Assembly (NCBI GenBank): GCA_020284085.1
Contig: JACEVL010000801.1
Location: 725,001-789,000 of the forward strand
Source of the DNA: Aporrectodea caliginosa
Lineage: Eukaryota > Annelida > Clitellata > Crassiclitellata > Lumbricidae
DNA length: 64,000 nucleotides
Direction of reading: 5' to 3'
The translations under genes and the position numbers were made by a program. Numbering within the stretch: the stretch's first letter is position 1; each line of letters begins with the position of its first letter. This document shows, one piece after another, positions 58,033 to 64,000 of the stretch. The notes beneath the pieces are model-generated. The model saw only the letters and a list, made by a program, of their open reading frames with translations. It had not been told where the DNA came from and ran no database searches.

Positions 58033-58238
58033 TTAATAGTTAATTATAAAAAAGTATTCCATACTGTTTGGCTTAGTGTTTGCCTCAGGGCCCCCACCAA
58101 CCTAAATCCGGCCCTGGGAATCACCCTAGTGCAACACAGGTAGTTTTCAATAATAAAACTTATGTCACTTTAACGTATAAATTTAATTATTTTCTTAAAA
58201 TGTCAGCACTGGTATTATACGACATGAGAATAAGTTAT

Positions 58239-58323
58239 TCCATTTTCAGCCTTACAAACGTGCTTCATTTCATGTTATTCTGAATAACATGAAATGAAGC
58301 ACGTTTGTAAGGCTGAAAATGGA
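58239..58323. repeat. Perfect palindrome: 42-bp arms, 1-nt spacer
   Basis: The left arm (58239-58280) and right arm (58282-58323) are exact reverse complements, for example cagccttacaaacgtgcttc and gaagcacgtttgtaaggctg. The single spacer base is T at 58281. It starts 115 bp after the hAT element and 198 bp before the next MITE. Confidence 0.95.
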
Positions 58324-58520
58324 CATGTATAAAGCATTTTGTGCTCCACAAAATTGTTACGACAGGGACACGTATCTTATTCGACAGATCATTGCTGGTT
58401 ACATTGATGGTTACTATGCATTTTGCTGTAGACCTGATCTAGGCACCCAATCCGGACAGCCGGAAGACCATGATGGAGGGCACAAGAGTGATCAAGGCGG
58501 GAAGCCACAATGGCGTGAAC

Positions 58521-58918
58521 CAGTGTGACCACTCCTTGGGATTTTTCCCAAGATCTTGGGATTTTGGGGTCCGACTTGGGATCTGGGGATTTTGCATAAC
58601 AATCTTGGGATTTTTTATAAGATCTACAGACTAGTTTTAACCATACTTTTCAACAGCAGAAGCGAATCAGATTAGAAAAAACTCCCTCAGTGAGTCTTTC
58701 AGACAGACAATTATTATTTGTTTCGTGTAAACGTTGAAATTTTTTAATTCAATGTTATTCTCCGTTTTTTTCTTTGCCAGTTCTTAGGAAACGCTTTTTA
58801 TATTTCATCACAACTTTTCCTTTTCAGCAACTTGGGAGTTTTTGGTACCTTATTGAGCAATCTTGGGATTTTTCTGGCAACAGCTTGGGATTTCAGAAAA
58901 TGTAGAGTGGTCGCACTG
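58521..58918. mobile_element. 398-bp hAT-type MITE with perfect 8-bp duplication
   Basis: Ends CAGTGTGACCACTC and GAGTGGTCGCACTG (13 of 14 inverted), flanked by gcgtgaac at 58513-58520 and 58919-58926. The interior repeats cttgggattttt-like blocks five or more times. Noncoding. Confidence 0.88.
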
Positions 58919-58926
58919 GCGTGAAC

Positions 58927-60101
58927 AAGGGTAGAAGCAGCAGTATGCGAGTCAGAGAGCGAGATGCAGGTACCACACTTAGCTGACGCAACTGAAGCTC
59001 TGAAGCCTTATGCCGTTTGTTCGCTACAATCGATACAACATTTAAAATGTGCTTTTAGATTTTTTCCGTAGGCTGAACCACAAAGGTTACATTTTTAATG
59101 GTTTTTATAGGTTGCTGTCAAATCTGGTGACACTGGTGATGATGAACTGATAATGTTGAGCAACAGCTTTCTACATCAACAGAAAATTTCTCAGCTTATA
59201 AGTCACCTTGAGCAGGTACATTATCAGAACCTCCTGAAAATAAAACTCAAACTGTTCAATTAAAACGATTCAAATCTTTATTAAAAAAGTTGAAACCATC
59301 AGCATGAGAGGCTATCTTACTTTAAGATGAAAGGTTCTGTGTTCATATAAAATTATGAATACATAATAGCACTTTTTCAATAAGAAGTCTCTTCTATGAT
59401 CACGTTCATATCACGCACTAGCTCGTAAGTTTAACGTCAAAAACTGAAATAGAAATTGGCTAAAAACAGAAACTGCAATACAAATTCAGTGAAAAGTTTA
59501 ACTGAAATAGAAACCGAAATCAATCCAAAAAATAATCGAAACTGTAATGAGGCTATTCCAGTTAACTGAAACTGAAATAAATCAAAAACTTTAATCACTG
59601 TTAAATTGCGGTTAGACCAAAGATGAAATAATTTTGACGAGTAAAAGGCGGTCAAGAAGTAATGATCACTTATGGTGCAAGAAGTCAAAAGTTTTCGGCA
59701 AAGTGAAGAACGACTTTGGTTCTTGAACTCTCGTTCGAAACTTTTTCATCCCGACATTTAAGCCGAAAACGTTTGACTACCTCAACAACTCACCTGAACT
59801 TCTTGATCGCCCTTTTCTCGTCAAAATTGTTTCACCTTCTGTCTACTGCTATACAATGCCTGTTGGTCGGAGAGTCGACTTCCAAAGCTTGAGGGAAAGA
59901 CTTAGAACTATCATTAACTTTCTGTCCCAGTAAATCTCTCATCTTTTAGCCAGACAAAACTTTGGTACAATTTTAACCCAAAGAGTCAAAAGTGAAAGAC
60001 CAAAAGCACCTGTGGTCCAATATCATCAACTTTGGTACATGCCTTGTGGACTGTGCCGCAGTCTCTGAGCACCATGATGCCCTCCATGGCAGAAGTAACT
60101 A
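58927..60101. other. No gene recognised
   Basis: 59440-59600 is enriched in gaaactgaaata-like steps. Nothing matches the 3' flanks of genes A and B, although this lies just downstream of gene C. Confidence 0.45.
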
Positions 60102-60512
60102 TCACGGAACTTCTACGAAGTCTCTAGCTTTCACAGTTCGATTCACATCATTCCAGTATCCTTGCGGTCTCCATGTCTTCCAGCGTTTGTTTCCATCCTT
60201 CCTGGAGTAGCACGCCCCGTTCCACCACTTGTTATAATCCTCGTACCAGTGAACGTAGTTAACATCGTCCTTTAGGTGAACTAATGCACAAAGTCGACAC
60301 CAGTATCGCATTCCCCCCAACTGATTATTTTCCAATGTTGTTTGTATTGGAAGTACTCGTTGTACAAAGTATCGTTACTGTCGAGGACCTTGAGGTATTC
60401 GGCGAGGTGGCGTGGGCTTTCGAAATCGTCGACGTGTATGTAGGATCCGGGTGGTGCAGCAGAGGCGTAGTCCTCAGGTCGGGCACCCATCACAATCGGA
60501 ATCACGTCGTTT
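60102..60512 (-). CDS. Alpha-1,3-fucosyltransferase C, exon 2, with 1-nt frameshift
   Basis: The acceptor on the minus strand is ttttctgaatag ending at 60513. The first base completes the split Ser codon (WNALS, then NDVIPIVMGARPEDY). The frame is intact through EYFQYKQHWKIISWG, then breaks. The downstream part (MRYWCRLCALVH to the TGA at 60104-60102) is in another frame. Compared with A, C is one base short between the Trp-coding tgg and tggtgtcgac, and the gap falls at a run of six C (60313-60318). A seventh base there would restore HWKIISWGGMRYWCRL. The C-terminus has KARDFVEVP instead of the DMPS ending of A and B. It is either a consensus error or a recent pseudogenising mutation. Confidence 0.8.
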
Positions 60513-60712
60513 CTATTCAGAAAAGTTAAACCAAACATAAAAAATATTCCAATGGTCTCTATTGTGCTTATTTCTGTATAGTTCTTGTGCTTGAATTACG
60601 CTGAATTCTAGAGTCCTAACCGCGAAAATCGACTCAACTGTGACTGTCGATATATTCATTGGCAATTGCTGTTGACTAAATATCTATGATGTTAGGTGTT
60701 TGAGGAAGAGCG

Positions 60713-60767
60713 CACTGTAATCGTTTAATTCAGTTAATGTTGGCTATTGACATAGCATCACTATAAG

Positions 60768-60837
<70 letters not shown>

Positions 60838-61032
60838 TGTAATCGTTTAATTCAGTTAATATTGGCTATTGACATAGCATCACTATAAGTATTATATATA
60901 ATATATAGGATATATATATATATATATATAGGCTAATCAGTAGTCAAACCAGTACAGCCAGAAGAGCGCACTGTAATCGTTTAATTCAGTTAATGTTGGC
61001 TATTGACATAGCATCACTATAAGTATTATATA
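60713..61032. repeat. Three ~60-bp units separated by (TA)n
   Basis: The unit actgtaatcgtttaattcag to catcactataagtattata occurs at about 60715, 60836 and 60970. Each is followed by a TA run, the longest at 60770-60835. It lies in the FUT-C intron. Confidence 0.85.
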
Positions 61033-61039
61033 TATACTA

Positions 61040-61745
61040 GCATTTTTTACCCGGCGTTCGCCCGGGTTTTGCCCAGGCGTAATTTTTAACGGCTGCAAAT
61101 AAAGGCTACTTACTTACTATATTTGCTGATGGGCTTCAAATATTTAAAAAATGTCCATATATCTGAATGGAAACGATATTTAGAGGTGAACATTGTTGAT
61201 CTGCCCGTGTACTGCACGGGCAAAGCAAATTTATATATAGGCAATATTATTTGTTCCCCGTACTACACGGCTTATCTCTACCTTAAATAGGCGTATTATT
61301 TGTTCCCGTACTACACGGGTTATCTCTACCTTAAATAGGCGTATTATTTGTTCCCCGTACTACACGGGTTATCTCTAAATTATAATAGGCGTATTATTTG
61401 TTAAATAATAGAGGAAGTTCAGTCTGCCGTTAGCCTGTGTGACGTAAGATTGCATAATTAGCAGGCGTGACGTAATTTAAGATTGCATATTTAGCCAGTG
61501 TGACGTGGACAAATGGCCATGCTATTATAAGATAGCCTCGTCGAAGCAGTTGGAAATTTAAAATGTCCATATATCGGCGTTTAAATAAAATTGCGAGCTG
61601 TAAATAGTCGCGTTGATCAAGACATGGCGTAATAATGTTTTGAAAAATTTTGTAAATCGCTAAAGCGTTCCGTTTCGGAGCCTTTAGCCGGATGGACAAA
61701 CATACGGAAGGACACAAAAAACTGACTTTGGATTATATATATAGA
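61040..61745. mobile_element. Unclassified DNA element, Helitron- or MITE-like
   Basis: It starts with atttttacccggcgttcgcc, has a GC-rich hairpin (cccgggttttgcccagg), and ends with acaaaaaactgactttgg and ttatatatatagat. Such 'pccGgCGttgcCcGgg ... GACTTTGGATTATATA' layouts are common in dispersed non-autonomous elements. I cannot assign a class. It occupies most of the FUT-C intron. Confidence 0.45.
61254..61405 (+). repeat. 49-bp minisatellite, three units
   Basis: The unit contains cccgtactacacgggttatc and taaataggcgtattatttgt, with a small internal palindrome (cccgtac...acacggg). It lies within the unclassified element. Confidence 0.85.
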
Positions 61746-62058
61746 TATATATGGCTTCCTAGCCATTCTGATAACACTCCTGTCCATACTCAGTAATATA
61801 GAACAAGTTTTTCGATAGAGGATTGCCGAATGAGTGTAAAAACAGCAAGGTTGCATTGCACCATTAAGCGGATGAGTACTGTATGAGACTACACAGATGC
61901 TATTGTTTTAGTTTTACGGAGACTGCATTTATAAGAGACATTTAGAGTCATATTTCGATAGAATATGTAAACTTTACAACGAAGTTTGGATGCATTGAGG
62001 AAGATCCCGCATTACGTTTTTAGAGCTGCAATGATCAAAAAAGAGGAAATACACTTAC

Positions 62059-63053
62059 GACAGAGCATTCCAGTGAAGCTTCTCGGTTATGTACCCGATG
62101 CAGTTGGAATTCTCAAACGCCAAATAGAATTTATAATCCTTCTTCAGCATGGCTTGGCAGTTCGCGTTGCCTGATCCTGTGGAACAAGAGAGGGTCCCGC
62201 AGGATCCGTAAATATCCACGCCGATGTACTTCTTCAATTCCTTCGCGTAGTATAAGCGACCGTTTCTGTCGTAACAGTTGCTCACAAACCAAGCGACCTT
62301 TTTCGTCTTTCCCTTGGCGTAGTTGATTTCCGACAAATTCTGGTTATCCGACGCTTTCCGCCGTTCCCATGCTGCATACGGAAGAACTAAGGTCGAGTCC
62401 GGTCGATAACTCACTGTCCAATTAACCAGGTTGCCTAACGATCTCGGGTTAATGCGGTTATGTTTAGGCGACTCCATATGTTGGGTAATCCAGATCTGAT
62501 GAGATGGTTTCGGAGTATAACGACGCAAGCGGTACCAGCTCAATTCTGAGATCAGTAGAGCATCGGCGAGTTTAGCTACCGAACTGTCCGACGAGAACCA
62601 GCAATCCGTTATTGGACAATTGTTCCGTACGAGAAGCTCCTGTCCTTCCTTCCAGTCGTCGAAATTGAAATCGCCAACCCGAAGTATGATCTTCTTTCTT
62701 GTCCGATTGTCTCCTCTCAATGTCGCATAATGGTTCATGTAATCTAACTGGTTTCCGATACGATTCCTTAGTGAACCAGGTAACGGCCAGATATATCCGA
62801 TTAGATCTACGTCAATATTGTCTTGTCTTTCCGTGGTGTTTCGCAAGCGATCGGGATACATGAATTCCTTTGGGATAGCGTATCTCGGTGGCCTTCCGTA
62901 CAGGAACATATCCAGAGCTCCGCTATACAGAAATGTAATTGTGGATGCCATAAACGCGACAAAGCAAAGAAACGTGTTTCGTGCCGAGCAACGAGATACG
63001 ACAACACGTTTCCACGTGCTTTTAGAATACATTACGTTCACGGCACCCAACAT
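62059..63053 (-). CDS. Alpha-1,3-fucosyltransferase C, exon 1
   Basis: Third GT10 paralogue, about 331 residues in this exon. The start is ATG at 63053, with an alternative in-frame Met at 63032. The membrane anchor spans about residues 29-52 (TFLCFVAFMASTITFLYSGA), giving type II topology. The stem is short. The catalytic region keeps GYIWPLPGSL, WITQHMESPKHNRI, VNWTVSYRPD and KKVAWFVSNC, plus the signature FYLAFENSNCIGYITEK with Gly where the family normally has Asp. Divergence from A/B is clear in the N-terminal half. The donor ctgtc|gtaagt (62059/62058) is phase 2, at the same codon as A and B. With exon 2 corrected, the product would be about 468 residues. Confidence 0.88.
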
Positions 63054-63075
63054 AACAATATAACGACGAACTGAA

Positions 63076-63117
63076 TTGGTGTCCCAGTCGCTCTTAGTAC
63101 ACTCTCGTCATTAGACT
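63076..63117 (-). promoter_or_regulatory. Upstream block shared with FUT-A
   Basis: It starts 23 bp upstream of the C start codon. The core ttagtacactctcgtcatta matches 14168-14187. Candidate promoter or 5' UTR block; function not shown. Confidence 0.3.
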
Positions 63118-63780
63118 GCTCGGTAAACTTCTGTCTAATTCCATTGATCTTCTTTTAAGAGTGATAAATGAACCTCCACACTTAAAGCACAGAAATAACG
63201 ACCTTTAGCCATATAGCGTAATCTAATTGACTCACCTCTGCTGCAATCAAGACTTTTTTATCCTCTAATTACAAAGCGTGGTCAAAACTCCGAATCATAA
63301 TTATTGACTATTTTACCACGCCTACCATCGCAGACAGATGTACGAGAGCGACAGGTGCTTCTACAAAACGAAGGTAAATCCACACTTTAGCACGTGCCAT
63401 CGTTTTAGTATGTATGCATATGCATGCGTTCATGTTCTAATGTAAATATAAGGGATGCAGTGGGTAGAATTCTGCGTGGCTTAGGCAGCCCCTTATTGAG
63501 AGGGGGCGGTCGGGAGCACAGGGAGAAAAATAAATGGATGTTCCACTTATGCTACACCTCTCGTGTCTCTTCACAAAAAGGTTGTCTAAAAGAGTAGTCC
63601 GAGGGAGGTCCGAGTTCGGTTTCCAGAGGATCGAGGGCCACAGCAGATGTTAAGGTGGGTGTCGTTTAGGTCGAGAATTGGAAGATAGGCTACAGGATCA
63701 TGTGAATCGGGTAAGAGTTCTTGAAAAGGAGAGACTTTAGTTTCGAGTGGAAACCTTGGGGGTGATGGATAGAGGAGCCT
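63118..63780. other. No gene recognised
   Basis: Includes a small gcatatgcatgc motif near 63416. No exon seen. Confidence 0.4.
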
Positions 63781-64000
63781 GAGGCAGATATAAATAATAT
63801 CTTTTCTTTAATAAGCGCCTGACAAACGCACTGCGCTGTACATTTACATGTTATGCAATTGAAATCTTAACTACTAACAGAACAGACAGCCTGCAATACA
63901 ACGGCGCTAATAGCAGCCTACAAAGCATATCCGCCCAACGGGGCTCGAACTCGGTACCTCTCGGTCTCTGTGCCAGATGTTATCCAGTTGTGTAGTGGGG
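63781..64000 (-). mobile_element. SINE-like element running off the window, minus strand
   Basis: The aataagcgcctgac tail module at 63811-63825 is followed, at about 63932-63950, by gcccaacggggctcgaactc. That is the complement of a B-box-like GAGTTCGAGCCCCG. Continuation beyond 64000 is likely. Confidence 0.45.

Larger units (their letters stand above)
56909..58116 (+). mobile_element. hAT transposon, internally deleted, with perfect 8-bp duplication
   Basis: 1,208 bp bounded by CAGGGCCGGATTTA and its complement (TAAATCCGGCCCTG after a 1-nt offset). It also has inner inverted/direct blocks (ctcagggcccccaccaa at both ends). Flanked by ggaatcac at 56901-56908 and 58117-58124. It encodes only the N-terminal part of a transposase; the catalytic and dimerisation regions are missing. 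The perfect duplication suggests a fairly young insertion. Confidence 0.88.

Noticed and set aside
58319..58528. Short open frame after the palindrome
   Set aside because: It starts inside the palindrome and ends in the MITE. No domain was recognised.

Overview
This is a eukaryotic, metazoan window: genes with canonical GT-AG introns are scattered through a sea of transposable-element remnants and very long microsatellites. A leucine-rich-repeat Roco GTPase of invertebrate type, tandem GT10 fucosyltransferases, CR1/L2-like LINE tails and a strong excess of the palindrome TAGGCCTA suggest a marine invertebrate. A non-chordate deuterostome (echinoderm or hemichordate) is my best guess, but the species cannot be fixed from this sequence.

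Layout. (1) About 1.06-5.69 kb, plus strand: the 3' part of an LRR-Roc-COR (Roco family) gene. Two exons are visible and the first exon(s) lie outside or are unrecognised. The large terminal exon carries a one-base frameshift in the GTPase domain. (2) 9.9-13.6, 28.8-33.0 and 60.1-63.05 kb, minus strand: three tandem alpha-1,3-fucosyltransferase-like genes (called A, B and C here). Each has two coding exons joined by a phase-2 intron at the same codon, just after the GT10 signature. A and B also share 5' flank, intron segments and 3' flank, so they come from a whole-gene duplication. C is more diverged and carries a one-base frameshift in exon 2 at a C6 run. (3) Everything else is repeats.

Repeats. 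There are at least nine 5'-truncated LINE tails, several tRNA-derived SINEs, four hAT-type elements with 8-bp target-site duplications (one with an empty site preserved in a paralogous copy), a Harbinger-like MITE with a TTA duplication, an internally deleted Tc1/mariner-type element, foldback elements with long inverted repeats, a perfect 42-bp-arm palindrome, and microsatellite/minisatellite arrays up to about 0.9 kb. Many SINE and LINE tails share a 3' motif reading ggcgctatataaa, and the large tetranucleotide arrays often begin at such a tail.

Function. The fucosyltransferases are predicted type II Golgi enzymes that transfer fucose from GDP-fucose to glycans. The Roco protein is a predicted cytosolic GTPase scaffold. 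Nothing indicates that the two loci act together. No rRNA, functional tRNA, CRISPR or prokaryotic-style operon is present. I found repeat biology and possible assembly errors, not a convincing new multi-gene system.
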